Below, one piece after another: positions 26,398-35,543 of a DNA stretch of 64,000 bases. The position numbers were made by a program, and so were the translations under genes. Source of the DNA: Gammaproteobacteria bacterium (GTDB lineage Bacteria; Pseudomonadota; Gammaproteobacteria; SZUA-152). The notes beneath the pieces were generated by a model that saw only the letters and a list, made by a program, of their open reading frames with translations, had not been told where the DNA came from and did no database searches. Within the stretch, counting starts at the first letter, position 1; every line of letters begins with the position of its first letter. The stretch lies in NCBI GenBank assembly GCA_021647705.1, contig JAKIUF010000009.1:1-64000 (forward strand), given 5' to 3'.

Positions 26398-27573
26398 ATG
26401 GAACTGGCGTTATTGTTTATTTTGCTACCCATTGCAGCCGCTTCAGGCTGGTGGCTGGCAAAGCGTAATACGGTATCGTCTGATGCTTCAACGCACGGTG
26501 GTTGTGAGTTTTCCGCAGATTATTTCAAAGGCTTGAATTTGTTGCTCAATGAGCAGCCAGACAAGGCCATTGATGTGTTTGTGAAAATGTTGCAGGTCGA
26601 TAACGATACGGTGGAGACTCATCTGGCGTTAGGCAATCTGTTTCGCAGTCGCGGTGAGGGTGACCGTGCTATTCGTATTCATCAAAATCTCATTGCCCGG
26701 CCGACACTCAGCAAAGAGCAACGGGCTTTGGCCTTATTTGAACTGAGTCAGGATTATCTGCGTGCTGGTTTGCTGGGGCGGGCAGAGACACTGTTTTTGG
26801 AGTTGCTGGAACAGGGTGTCTATCGAACGGAATCACTGGAAAGGTTGCTGGATATTTATCAGCAGGAAAAGGCATGGGAAAAGGCAATTGATACAGCGCG
26901 ACGTTACGAGCTTCTTGCCGGGAAGCGCATGAATTTGGAAATTGCCCATTTTTATTGTGAGTTGGGTGATGGTTTTTTTGCTGGTGGTGAATACAAGTCG
27001 GCATTGAAAGCGGCGCGGCGTGCGTTAAATATTGACCGTCGATGTGTGCGGGCGACGTTGTTGCAAGCCCACGTGGAAAAGGCTAATGGTGATTGCAAGG
27101 CGGCGATTAAATCGTTGAAACAAGTCGAAAAACAGGCACCTCGATTTTTGCCGGAAATTGTTGCTCCTTTGTTATCATGTTATCAGAGCTTGGGTAAAAC
27201 GATGGAGGCTGAGCACTATCTGGGCCATTTATCAGCAAAGTATGGTGGTATTACTCCTTTGCTGGGGCTTGCCGATTTACTGCGCCAGCGTGGTAATGAG
27301 CGGGAGGCTTCGGAGCGTATCGCGAAATCATTGAGTGAGCGGCCGTCCGTACGCGGCTTGGACCATTTAATAGAATTACATTTGACCAACAGTGAGGGTG
27401 TTGCGCGCGAAAACTTGTTGATTCTGAAAGGCTTGACCCGGCGGTTGCTGGAAGAAAAATTACCGTACCGTTGTGGCAATTGTGGTTTCAAAGTAAAAGT
27501 TTTGCAGTGGCGCTGCCCGACCTGTAAAGACTGGGCAAGCATTCAGCCAATTCAAGGAGTTATTGGTGAGTAA
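26398..27573 (+). CDS. lapB: Lipopolysaccharide assembly protein B
   Basis: 391 residues: an N-terminal membrane anchor (1-20), a long TPR array (about 40-340, for example ALGNLFRSRGEGDRAIRIHQ) and a C-terminal rubredoxin-like metal site with two CxxC pairs (YRCGNCGF and WRCPTCKDW). In E. coli LapB (389 residues) guides FtsH to degrade LpxC. All elements are present here. Confidence 0.94.
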   Translation: MELALLFILLPIAAASGWWLAKRNTVSSDASTHGGCEFSADYFKGLNLLLNEQPDKAIDVFVKMLQVDNDTVETHLALGNLFRSRGEGDRAIRIHQNLIARPTLSKEQRALALFELSQDYLRAGLLGRAETLFLELLEQGVYRTESLERLLDIYQQEKAWEKAIDTARRYELLAGKRMNLEIAHFYCELGDGFFAGGEYKSALKAARRALNIDRRCVRATLLQAHVEKANGDCKAAIKSLKQVEKQAPRFLPEIVAPLLSCYQSLGKTMEAEHYLGHLSAKYGGITPLLGLADLLRQRGNEREASERIAKSLSERPSVRGLDHLIELHLTNSEGVARENLLILKGLTRRLLEEKLPYRCGNCGFKVKVLQWRCPTCKDWASIQPIQGVIGE

Positions 27574-27727
27574 CTGATGTTACTCACTCGGAATAATGAA
27601 TCAATGACTGACGGTTTTTACATGACACTACAATGTCTATTCTGACGGAAGCCTGCGCAATATCAGACGCTCTTGAACAATCGTGGGAGGTTATGTTGTC
27701 GTGGTACTGACAAGGGGTGTGTTATAA

Positions 27728-27814
27728 GCGCGGAGGTCGCAAAGACGCAGAGGACACAACGTTTTTAGTGTTTTTCTCTGCGTTCTTTGCGCCTCTGCGA
27801 CCTCTGCGTTAAAT
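27728..27814. repeat. Inverted AACGCAGAGG-type repeat element
   Basis: Left arm (about 27730-27760, GCGGAGGTCGCAAAGACGCA) and right arm (about 27778-27814, CTTTGCGCCTCTGCGACCTC) are imperfect reverse complements separated by an A/T-rich loop with TTTTTAGTG. A single-arm copy occurs at 5766-5800. The whole 27574-27914 gap holds no other feature that I can see. Confidence 0.7.
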
Positions 27815-27914
27815 ACCCAGTGATTCTTAAAACAGGTGTTTTTAGCGCTTAATTCACATTTAAGGCCTGCGTAACATCAGTGAGTAATGTTGTACGTTTA
27901 GTGGGGGTAAATTA

Positions 27915-27962
27915 ATGAAGCATCAAGGTATTGTAAAACAAGGTGTTGTAAAAAATGGCTGA
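27915..27962 (+). CDS. Possible 15-residue leader peptide overlapping the pyrF start
   Basis: A short frame reads [15 protein letters not shown] and stops at TGA 27960-27962, overlapping the pyrF start (ATG 27955) by 8 nt in a different frame. It has a stronger ribosome-binding site (GGGGGT, 7-8 nt before ATG 27915) than pyrF itself. The peptide contains a tandem repeat of AAGGTATTGTAAAAC / AAGGTGTTGTAAAAA. Translational coupling is inferred. Confidence 0.4.
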   Translation: MKHQGIVKQGVVKNG

Positions 27963-28689
27963 GTCAACCATTAATTCAGGAACTTTTGGTCCAAAAATCA
28001 TTGTTGCGCTGGACTTTCCCAGTGCCGATGCTGCACTGCATTTGGCGCATGCACTTGATCCGAGTCAGTGTCGTGTGAAGGTGGGGAAGGAATTATTTAC
28101 TCGCGCTGGGCCTGTTTTAGTTGAGCAGCTACAGCAACTTGGTTTTGATGTTTTTCTGGATCTCAAATATCACGATATCCCCAATACGACTGCGCAGGCT
28201 TGTCGTGCAGCGGCTGAACTGGGTGTGTGGATGGTTAATGTGCATGCTTTGGGCGGGCGACGCATGATGGAGGCCGCGTGCGAGGCTATTGATAAAACGG
28301 CGCACCGGCCTTTGTTGATTGCAGTTACCGTTCTCACCAGTCTGGATGCGGATGAATTACACGAAGTCGGATTGTCCGGGAATCCTGAAGACAATGTGCT
28401 GCGGCTAGCTTGTTTGGCTGAGACAGCAGGCTTGGATGGGGTGGTGTGCTCGCCACGGGAAGTAGCCGCTTTGCGGGAAACTGTTGCTAATGATTTTCAG
28501 TTGGTGACTCCTGGTGTGCGTCCTGCTGGGGTTGCGGTGGGTGATCAAAAGCGTATTACCACCCCGGAAGATGCTATTTGTCTGGGGGCGAGTTATCTGG
28601 TGATAGGACGTCCTATCACTCAGGCTGAGAATCCACCTGCGGCTTTGGCTGAAATTAATGCGGCAATTGATATTGAGCGAATTCGGTAA
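27955..28689 (+). CDS. pyrF: Orotidine 5'-phosphate decarboxylase
   Basis: 244 residues. The start region reads [16 protein letters not shown], and the catalytic [10 protein letters not shown] motif lies near residue 65. VTPGVRPAG and YLVIGRPIT form the phosphate-binding end. It decarboxylates OMP to UMP in pyrimidine synthesis. Its position after lapB is the standard gammaproteobacterial order. Confidence 0.96.
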   Translation: MAESTINSGTFGPKIIVALDFPSADAALHLAHALDPSQCRVKVGKELFTRAGPVLVEQLQQLGFDVFLDLKYHDIPNTTAQACRAAAELGVWMVNVHALGGRRMMEAACEAIDKTAHRPLLIAVTVLTSLDADELHEVGLSGNPEDNVLRLACLAETAGLDGVVCSPREVAALRETVANDFQLVTPGVRPAGVAVGDQKRITTPEDAICLGASYLVIGRPITQAENPPAALAEINAAIDIERIR

Positions 28690-28791
28690 TATCACCCACT
28701 TATATTTGGTTGACCGGCACGCTGAGATTCTCTACGCTGGTCCGCGCTAATTACAGCACAACTATAGTTTTTACAGGAAAGGAGTCTTGTT

Positions 28792-29088
28792 ATGTCGATT
28801 GTTTCACGTCGTTTTTCACGGGTTGTTGTTTTCGGTTGTTTTGCACTGTTTTTACTCGTGGCTTCATTTGGCGCGTTCGCTACCTCTGTGAATATCAATA
28901 CTGCGGATGCCGGTACTCTGGCTTCGGAACTCAATGGCGTGGGTGCCGCTAAAGCCGCAGCGATTGTTGCTTACCGGGAGAGCAATGGCCCCTTCAAACA
29001 GTTGGAGGATTTGCTCTTGGTTAAAGGTGTGGGTGAGAAGATCCTAGAGAAAAACCGGGCGATTTTAGTGGTGCAGGAGCAGAATTAG
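28792..29088 (+). CDS. ComEA-like helix-hairpin-helix protein, exported
   Basis: 98 residues with a signal peptide ending near FGAFA and a single ComEA-type double helix-hairpin-helix: VNINTADAGTLASELNGVG, AAAIVAYRESNGPF and LLVKGVGEKILEKN. A good ribosome-binding site (GGAAAGGAG) precedes ATG 28792. Such small proteins bind DNA in the periplasm and may help DNA uptake, although many orthologues (YbaV/PA3140 type) have unproven roles. Confidence 0.9.
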   Translation: MSIVSRRFSRVVVFGCFALFLLVASFGAFATSVNINTADAGTLASELNGVGAAKAAAIVAYRESNGPFKQLEDLLLVKGVGEKILEKNRAILVVQEQN

Positions 29089-29512
29089 GCGTTACTTAGT
29101 TTAGGTTTTTGATTTTATGTTTTGTGGCCTTGAAGGTTTTGTTTATGACTTAACCGAAGCTGTTTGATTTTGGTACAGCAGGCAGACTCGCCGGGCAGCG
29201 GGTGTTATTTGATTCATTCAAATGGCACCTGTTGTCCGGTGATTGCGTTAGCCAAGGGGAAGGTAGAGGTTTTGTGCTTATTTCTCTGGTGAAAAATTAT
29301 ACAATTTGTGGCGAAGTTGCTAGCATGAGCAACATTGTAGGAAAAGTCTTACAGTCTGGGCAGCAAAAATGTGTATGGATGGTGGCCAATAGACTTTCAG
29401 TGTTGTGTTGGAACCAGAACACAAGATTAAAAAGCGCCCTGTCTTTTGAGTATTATTGCTAAGCATCCCTGCCAAAATTGTTGAAGCAACCGTTGGAATA
29501 CAAAGTGCCGTA
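29089..29512 (+). other. Long leader upstream of wzz
   Basis: About 420 bases without a convincing gene; a 29202-29462 open frame has no family signal and an unlikely composition. It contains the JUMPstart/ops-like segment listed next. Confidence 0.4.
29236..29274 (+). promoter_or_regulatory. Weak JUMPstart/ops-like element
   Basis: The order CCGGTGATTGCGTTAGCC followed by AAGGGGAAGGTAGAGG loosely follows the JUMPstart consensus, including the GGTAG core of ops, the RfaH recruitment site found upstream of polysaccharide operons. It lies 240 nt before wzz. Several ops positions differ, so RfaH dependence is speculative. Confidence 0.3.
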
Positions 29513-30592
29513 ATGACTAAAAACCCGCCCCCACATGAACAAAATCTGTTGCCACATCTTTATGAGAACGGTTACGAGGATGAAATTAATCTGGTCGATT
29601 TGTGGCTGGTATTGATGAAACATCGTACGTTGATAGCTGCTGTGGTGGTGCTGTGTGTGCTGGCAGGGGTTATGTTCGCATTGTTGGTTCCTGCTAAATA
29701 TCAATACAGCACTTCCATTGAGCTTGGCGCACGATTGAACGGCGAAAATGATGTGGTTGTCATTGAAACGCCGGAAACCCTGTTGGCCAAAATCCAGGAG
29801 AGTTATATTCCTTTGGCGCGGCAGCAGTATCAGCAATATCTTGCTGAGCATTCTGTTGTGGAGGGCGTGCTCAAGATTGAAGCCCGCATTCCTAAAGGCA
29901 GTCAGATTATTGTCTTAAGCAGCAAGGGACCAGAGGATGCTGGTGTGATGCACAAGGCGGTACAACAGTCCGTGATTAATATGGTTAAGATGGATCACAA
30001 GCGTATCACTGATGTATTGCGCAAGGAGACAGAAATCCTTCAGAATCGGGCGAAGGCTAAACTGGAAGAATTGAAGGATGATGCGACACTGATTCAGGCG
30101 CGAGAGGAACGCCTGGAGGATGTCTCGGTATTATTGGCCGACCAAGCCAAAGAGGTGCGTGACGATCTGGCGCAAGCCAGGGAAGACCGGGCTAATGCCA
30201 TCAAACAGACCAGCGATGAGTCCCGGGCACTGACGTTGATGATGCTCGATAACGGTGTACAGCAGTATCGTCAGCGTTTGGCGCAAATCGATGAACGCCT
30301 GAAAATCAAAGTAGTGGATTCGCGGGATACGTTGGTCAGACAATTGGCCAATAATCACCGCGCGCAACTCAGCCAGCAGGATACTATCGCCAAATTGAAA
30401 ATCCAGCTTGCCAGCTTGCGTGAAACGCGGGCTTTGACGCCCCCCATGCGTTCACTGGAAACCACGGGGCCGGGTAGTTCGTTGATTGTTATGTTGGCGT
30501 TGCTGCTGGGGTTGATGTTGGGTGTGTTTACGGCATTTTTTGCCGAATTTTTGTCCAAAGTGCGTAACCAAAACCTGATTACACAGGATTAA
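29513..30592 (+). CDS. wzz: Wzz-type polysaccharide chain length regulator
   Basis: 359 residues from ATG 29513. Transmembrane segments lie at about 41-62 and 322-345, and the periplasmic part between them is mostly charged helix (about 150-300). The entry DEINLVDLWLVLMKHR and the exit Pro-Gly-rich LALLLGLMLGVFTAFF are typical. No cytoplasmic tyrosine kinase domain is present, so it is a Wzz/PCP1-type rather than a Wzc-type protein. It would set chain length for the Wzx/Wzy locus 10 kb downstream. Confidence 0.85.
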   Translation: MTKNPPPHEQNLLPHLYENGYEDEINLVDLWLVLMKHRTLIAAVVVLCVLAGVMFALLVPAKYQYSTSIELGARLNGENDVVVIETPETLLAKIQESYIPLARQQYQQYLAEHSVVEGVLKIEARIPKGSQIIVLSSKGPEDAGVMHKAVQQSVINMVKMDHKRITDVLRKETEILQNRAKAKLEELKDDATLIQAREERLEDVSVLLADQAKEVRDDLAQAREDRANAIKQTSDESRALTLMMLDNGVQQYRQRLAQIDERLKIKVVDSRDTLVRQLANNHRAQLSQQDTIAKLKIQLASLRETRALTPPMRSLETTGPGSSLIVMLALLLGLMLGVFTAFFAEFLSKVRNQNLITQD

Positions 30593-30676
30593 TGCCAATG
30601 TTGAGTTGCCAATGTTGAAAGACGCACGCATACTCTCATGGAAAATTAATCGTCCTAAATTTCCTGTCACTTATTT

Positions 30677-32149
30677 ATGAAAATCCAACCTGTTATTCTT
30701 TCCGGCGGAGCCGGTGCTCGTCTCTGGCCGTTATCACGAGAGCAATATCCTAAACAATTGCTGGCGTTTCAAGGCAAATCTACTCTGTTGCAGCAAACTG
30801 TTCAGCGTCTGGACGGTTTGTCGGCATTTGTGGGGCGAGTTGCCGAGCCAATGATTGTGTGTAACGAGCAACATCGGTTTTTGGTGGCTGAGCAGTTGCG
30901 TGCCATTGGTCATCAGTCCGCTGCCATTTTGCTGGAGCCTGAAGGCCGGAATACTGCCCCGGCATTGACGGTGGCGGCACTCGCCGTTCTCAGTCAGGAT
31001 GATGATCCTGTATTGTTGGTTATGCCAGCAGATCATGTGATTGTTGATACGGAGGCATACCATGCGGCGGTGAAAGCGGCGGCCGAATTGGCGAACGATG
31101 GTGCGTTGGTGACTTTTGGTATTGTGCCTACAGCCCCTGAAACGGGTTTTGGTTATATTCGTAAAGGGAGCCCCATTAACGCTACTCAGTCGTGCTGGTT
31201 AGATGCCTTCGTGGAAAAACCTGATGCTGACACAGCCCAAGCTTATGTGGAGTCCGATGAATACCTGTGGAACAGTGGCATGTTCGTGATGCGTGCCTCG
31301 GTGTGGATTGAGCAGCTGACACAATTTCAACCACAAATAGTGGCTGCCTGTCGGCAGGCATTGGAGCAGGCTGCTGATGATTTGGATTTTTGTCGGCTCG
31401 ATGCAGATGCCTTCAGGGCTTGCCCCAATGATTCCATTGATTACGTTGTCATGGAAAGGCTGGGAGCAGATGCAGGCGGTGAAACGCTGGCAGCCGTTGT
31501 GCCACTGGATGCCGGGTGGTCAGATTTGGGTGCGTGGTCGGCCATTTGGGAGGCCGGAGAGTCTTGCGGTGATGGCAATGTTAGTAAAGGTGACGTGTTG
31601 TCGCATAATTGTAGTAACAGCCTGTTTTACTCAGAACATCGATTGGTGGCTGGCGTTGGTCTGAACGATATTTTAGTGGTGGAAACGGCAGACGCAGTGA
31701 TGGTGGCCCATAAAGACCATGCTCAAGACGTGAAAAAAATCGTTGAGCGGCTCAAGGTTGATAGACGCAATGAGCGCTTGGTACATCGTCAGGTATATCG
31801 CCCTTGGGGTTCTTACGAGTGCATCGATGCTGGGGAGCGTTTTCAGGTGAAGCGTATTGTTGTCAATTCGGGAGCAGCCCTTTCTTTACAAATGCATCAT
31901 CACCGCGCGGAGCATTGGATTGTAGTGAAGGGAACGGCCAGGGTTACCTGTGGTGATAAATCGTTTCTTTTGTCGGAAAACCAATCAACCTATATTCCCA
32001 TCGGCGAAAAACATCGCTTGGAGAACCCGGGTACGATGCCGCTGGAGATTATCGAGGTGCAGTCTGGTAGCTATCTGGGTGAGGATGACATCGTCCGTTT
32101 CGAAGATCGCTATGGCCGAAAAGGGGATGGTCGTCACGAAGTGAATTGA
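30677..32149 (+). CDS. manC: Mannose-1-phosphate guanylyltransferase / mannose-6-phosphate isomerase
   Basis: 490 residues with the bifunctional architecture. The N-terminal GT-A nucleotidyltransferase has LSGGAGARLWPLSREQYPKQ and VEKPD with LWNSGMFV; the C-terminal cupin isomerase (residues about 370-485) has YRPWGSYECID and LQMHHHRAEHWIV with metal ligands. It makes GDP-mannose, the substrate of the Gmd/Fcl pair at 54876-56898. No phosphomannomutase gene is present in the window. Confidence 0.94.
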   Translation: MKIQPVILSGGAGARLWPLSREQYPKQLLAFQGKSTLLQQTVQRLDGLSAFVGRVAEPMIVCNEQHRFLVAEQLRAIGHQSAAILLEPEGRNTAPALTVAALAVLSQDDDPVLLVMPADHVIVDTEAYHAAVKAAAELANDGALVTFGIVPTAPETGFGYIRKGSPINATQSCWLDAFVEKPDADTAQAYVESDEYLWNSGMFVMRASVWIEQLTQFQPQIVAACRQALEQAADDLDFCRLDADAFRACPNDSIDYVVMERLGADAGGETLAAVVPLDAGWSDLGAWSAIWEAGESCGDGNVSKGDVLSHNCSNSLFYSEHRLVAGVGLNDILVVETADAVMVAHKDHAQDVKKIVERLKVDRRNERLVHRQVYRPWGSYECIDAGERFQVKRIVVNSGAALSLQMHHHRAEHWIVVKGTARVTCGDKSFLLSENQSTYIPIGEKHRLENPGTMPLEIIEVQSGSYLGEDDIVRFEDRYGRKGDGRHEVN

Positions 32150-32233
32150 AAGATAATCGATCTGCGAGTAGAATACCCTGTTTTTTTGCCTACATATATC
32201 CATCGGTTATTAAGAGTAAGGAACACAAGTATA

Positions 32234-33394
32234 ATGACGAATTCGCATTTATTTACCTCGGAATCCGTTTCCGAAGGGCACCCGGACAAGGTTGCCGACC
32301 AGATTTCTGATGCCATTCTTGACGCAATTTTTGAGCAGGACACCGCGGCCCGTGTGGCCTGTGAAACCATGGTTAATACTGGAATGGTGGTGATTTCCGG
32401 CGAAATAACCACCTCGGCCTGGGTCGATATGCAAGCGGTGGTGCGCGATACGGTGAAGCGCATTGGCTATGACAGCTCCGAGATGGGTTTCGATTACGCC
32501 TCCTGCGCGGTGCTGACCTCCATTGACAAACAGTCTGCGGACATTGCCGTGGGTGTTGATGAAACGGATGCCCATGAACAGGGTGCCGGTGATCAGGGTT
32601 TGATGTTCGGTTATGCCAGTAATGAAACCGATGTGTTGATGCCTGCGCCTATTACTTACGCCCACCGCTTAGTGAAGCGTCAGGCTGAAGTGCGTAAAAA
32701 TGGCACTTTGCCTTGGTTGCGCCCGGATGCAAAGAGCCAGGTTACCTTTCGCTACGAAGACAATAAGCCTGTGGGTATCGATGCTGTGGTGCTTTCTACC
32801 CAGCACAGTGAGGATATTGATACTCCGGCTTTGCGTGAAGCGGTAATGGAGGAAATTATCAAGCCCATATTGCCGGGAGAGTGGTTGACGGTAGATACCA
32901 AATATCATATTAATCCCACTGGCCGTTTTGTTATTGGTGGCCCAGTGGGTGATTGTGGCCTCACCGGGCGTAAGATTATTGTTGACACTTACGGTGGAAT
33001 GGCGCGGCATGGTGGTGGTGCTTTCTCCGGCAAAGATCCTTCCAAGGTAGATCGTTCGGCGGCTTATGCTGCTCGTTATGTGGCGAAGAATATTGTTGCT
33101 GCTGGTCTGGCTGATCGTTGTGAGATTCAGGTGTCGTATGCCATTGGTGTGTCAGAACCGACCTCGATCAGTGTTGAGACTTTTGGTTCTGGTAAAGTTG
33201 ATGACAGCCGTATCGTGCAGCTGGTACGGGAATACTTTGATTTGCGTGCGGGTGGTTTGGTGAAAATGCTCGATCTGTTGCGTCCTATTTACAGCGCTAC
33301 TGCGGCGTATGGACATTTCGGTCGTGAAAATGAAGGTTTTCCCTGGGAAGTGACTGACAAGGCGGACGTTTTGCGGGATGCCGCAGGTATCTAG
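32234..33394 (+). CDS. metK: S-adenosylmethionine synthetase
   Basis: 386 residues from ATG 32234. Motifs: [20 protein letters not shown]-site hexapeptide GAGDQG in [15 protein letters not shown] and the P-loop-like [20 protein letters not shown]. It condenses methionine and ATP to SAM. ahcY follows after a 157-nt riboswitch leader. No SAM riboswitch was recognised in its own 84-nt upstream region. Confidence 0.97.
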   Translation: MTNSHLFTSESVSEGHPDKVADQISDAILDAIFEQDTAARVACETMVNTGMVVISGEITTSAWVDMQAVVRDTVKRIGYDSSEMGFDYASCAVLTSIDKQSADIAVGVDETDAHEQGAGDQGLMFGYASNETDVLMPAPITYAHRLVKRQAEVRKNGTLPWLRPDAKSQVTFRYEDNKPVGIDAVVLSTQHSEDIDTPALREAVMEEIIKPILPGEWLTVDTKYHINPTGRFVIGGPVGDCGLTGRKIIVDTYGGMARHGGGAFSGKDPSKVDRSAAYAARYVAKNIVAAGLADRCEIQVSYAIGVSEPTSISVETFGSGKVDDSRIVQLVREYFDLRAGGLVKMLDLLRPIYSATAAYGHFGRENEGFPWEVTDKADVLRDAAGI

Positions 33395-33423
33395 TGTTTT
33401 AAAGTAATACAAAACATGCATTT

Positions 33424-33496
33424 CTTGAGGGGCGCTGCAGCGGAGTTTTCCGCCAGGCTCAAGGAGTGTAGTCAAAAGCAGGAACGGCGCTCATTC
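33424..33496 (+). promoter_or_regulatory. S-adenosylhomocysteine (SAH) riboswitch
   Basis: The leader of ahcY carries the conserved SAH-riboswitch core: GAGGGGCGCTGCAGCGG, then CCGCCAGGCTC and finally AACGGCGCTC, in correct order and spacing for the pseudoknotted aptamer. Position immediately upstream of ahcY is the canonical genomic location. A hairpin TTGCATC...GATGCAA (about 33513-33539) follows, directly before the AAAAAGGAG ribosome-binding site, and could be the expression platform. SAH binding would raise ahcY expression. Confidence 0.9.
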
Positions 33497-33551
33497 AACT
33501 TTTTAAAGCTTGCATCGAATGCAGTATTTGATGCAAAAAGGAGAATGAAAT

Positions 33552-34973
33552 ATGAATGCTGTTGTTGATTCCGGATTTACCGATTACAAAGTTGCCGATA
33601 TTGGCCTGGCCGAATGGGGCCACAAAGAAATCGCCATTGCTGAAACTGAAATGCCGGGCCTGATGGCTCTGCGTGAAGAATTCGGAAAAGAGCAACCTCT
33701 CAAAGGTGCCCGTATCATGGGCAGCCTGCACATGACCATACAAACCGCAGTGCTTATTGAAACCCTGGTGGCTTTGGGTGCCGAAGTGCGTTGGGTGTCG
33801 TGCAATATTTATTCCACACAGGATCACGCTGCTGCGGCTATCGCAGCCCAGGGCATTCCGGTTTATGCCTGGAAGGGTGAGAGTATCGAAGAGTACTGGT
33901 GGTGTACCGAACAGGCTTTTAACTGGCCTGATGGCAAACAGCCCAACATGATTCTGGACGACGGTGGCGATGCCACGTTGTTAGTACACAAAGGTGTTGA
34001 ATTTGAAAAAGCCGGTGCTGTGCCGGATGCTAAAGACGGCGACAACGAAGAATACGTTGCGATTCTCGAAGTGCTGCGTCGCAACCTGCCCATCGACAAC
34101 ACCAAGTGGCAGAAAATGGCCGAAAGCATTCAGGGTGTGACGGAAGAAACAACGACAGGCGTACATCGTCTTTACCAGATGGTGGAAGCAGGCGAACTGT
34201 TATTTCCAGCAATGAATGTCAACGATTCAGTGACTAAATCCAAATTCGACAATCTGTACGGCTGTCGTGAATCTTTACTGGACGGCATCAAGCGTGCAAC
34301 AGATGTCATGATCGCCGGTAAAATTTGTGTCGTACTGGGTTACGGTGATGTCGGTAAAGGCTGCGCTCAGGCCTTCCGTGGTATGGGTGCTACCGTATGG
34401 GTGACCGAGATTGATCCCATCTGTGCATTGCAAGCGGCAATGGAAGGTTATCGTGTGGTAGACATGAATGAAATTGCCAATCAAGGTGATATCTTTGTCA
34501 CCACTACCGGCAATTTCGATGTGATTGACCACGATCACATGGCCGCCATGAAAAATGAAGCCATTGTCTGCAACATCGGTCACTTTGATTCCGAGATCAA
34601 CATCGCCTCACTGGAAAAATACGAGTGGGAAGAAATCAAGCCACAAGTGGACCACGTTACCTTCCCTGATGGTAAAAAGATCATCGTGCTGGCCAAAGGC
34701 CGACTGGTGAATCTGGGCTGTGCTACCGGTCATCCCAGTTTCGTGATGTCTGCCTCTTTTACCAACCAGGTGCTGGCACAAATTGAGTTTTTCACCAAGG
34801 GTGATGATTATAAAAATGAAGTTTATGTATTACCCAAAACCCTGGATGAAAAGGTTGCACGCCTGCATTTGAGAAAAGTTGGCGTGAATCTTACGACGCT
34901 GTCGCAAGAACAGGCTGATTATATTAATGTTCCGGTGGAAGGGCCCTACAAGCCCGGGCATTATCGCTACTAG
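33552..34973 (+). CDS. ahcY: S-adenosylhomocysteine hydrolase
   Basis: 473 residues. The NAD site [18 protein letters not shown] is clear, together with [21 protein letters not shown] (read in parts), DDGGDATLL and the C-terminal [10 protein letters not shown] with the NAD-contacting Lys-Tyr. The insertion of about 40 residues that distinguishes many bacterial enzymes from the shorter forms is present. It splits SAH to adenosine and homocysteine. It is controlled by the SAH riboswitch in its leader. Confidence 0.97.
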   Translation: MNAVVDSGFTDYKVADIGLAEWGHKEIAIAETEMPGLMALREEFGKEQPLKGARIMGSLHMTIQTAVLIETLVALGAEVRWVSCNIYSTQDHAAAAIAAQGIPVYAWKGESIEEYWWCTEQAFNWPDGKQPNMILDDGGDATLLVHKGVEFEKAGAVPDAKDGDNEEYVAILEVLRRNLPIDNTKWQKMAESIQGVTEETTTGVHRLYQMVEAGELLFPAMNVNDSVTKSKFDNLYGCRESLLDGIKRATDVMIAGKICVVLGYGDVGKGCAQAFRGMGATVWVTEIDPICALQAAMEGYRVVDMNEIANQGDIFVTTTGNFDVIDHDHMAAMKNEAIVCNIGHFDSEINIASLEKYEWEEIKPQVDHVTFPDGKKIIVLAKGRLVNLGCATGHPSFVMSASFTNQVLAQIEFFTKGDDYKNEVYVLPKTLDEKVARLHLRKVGVNLTTLSQEQADYINVPVEGPYKPGHYRY

Positions 34974-34992
34974 GCGTCCGGGCTTAACATTA

Positions 34993-35068
34993 CGTCATTC
35001 CGGGTGAAGGCCGGAATCCAGAGCAGGCAATAAAAGGTGTTTTGGGTTCCGGCTTGCGTGAAATGGTG
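34993..35068. repeat. REP-like hairpin element
   Basis: ATTCCGG-gtgaagg-CCGGAAT (34997-35017) is a perfect 7-bp hairpin within CGTCATTCCGGGTGAAGG, a well-known type of bacterial intergenic repeat. The second half at about 35042-35056 (GGGTTCCGGCTTGCG) looks like an inverted, eroded partner. It lies between ahcY and the inserted nucleotidyltransferase pair, so it may mark an insertion or recombination boundary. Confidence 0.6.
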
Positions 35069-35162
35069 ATATTTGAGCTAATGGCCAGGGATGGTTGCCT
35101 GAATTTACGTGTCACCTTAGCCTTTTCTGTATATCCAAAGAAAAGCCGGAGACAGAGCGGAT

Positions 35163-35543
35163 ATGGTTTTTCCAGAATTACAACAGGTGTTGGATGCACA
35201 GCCAGACATCGAGCTGGCGATACTTGTTGGCAGTCAGGCAGAAGGGTGTGCGCGTCCTGAAAGTGATTGGGATATCGCTATTCAATGGAAACGAGGCCTG
35301 TCATTGTTTGACTCTCTGGCAAAAACCGAGATCCTGCGGCGTTCGCTGGCAACAGCCTTAACGGTTGAGGAAACGCGTATTGATCTGATTGATCTGCCAG
35401 GCGCAAAGCTTGCCATGCGTGCCGTGGTTGCCGAGGATGGTGTGCCATTGAAGGGCGAAGACAGCCTGGCCTGGAATCATTTCCTAGGGCGAACATGGCG
35501 TGAGCTGGAAACCTGGGAGTGGGAAAAGCAGCATGCGGCTTGA
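35163..35543 (+). CDS. mntA: MntA-type nucleotidyltransferase antitoxin
   Basis: A 126-residue minimal nucleotidyltransferase. The catalytic motif is VGSQAEGCARPESDWDIAI, that is GSX10DXD with Gly23-Ser24 and Asp35/Asp37. Known MntA antitoxins AMPylate a tyrosine in the HepT toxin. The partner hepT starts 11 nt before this stop codon. The pair sits between ahcY and metF, which are usually neighbours, so it looks inserted. Antitoxin function is inferred from pairing. Confidence 0.85.
   Translation: MVFPELQQVLDAQPDIELAILVGSQAEGCARPESDWDIAIQWKRGLSLFDSLAKTEILRRSLATALTVEETRIDLIDLPGAKLAMRAVVAEDGVPLKGEDSLAWNHFLGRTWRELETWEWEKQHAA

Noticed and set aside
27728-27814. CRISPR-like repeat
   Set aside because: Only two arms in inverted orientation; no regularly spaced direct repeats or cas genes anywhere in the window.
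29202-29462. 86-codon frame upstream of wzz
   Set aside because: No family signal; region looks like an untranslated leader.
32150-32233. Possible SAM riboswitch before metK
   Set aside because: The 84-nt leader shows none of the conserved SAM-I, SAM-II or SAM-IV blocks.
34938-34986. Terminator at the end of ahcY from the AAGCCCGG/CCGGGCTT repeat
   Set aside because: The hairpin includes ahcY coding sequence, has a long loop and no T-run, so it was not called.
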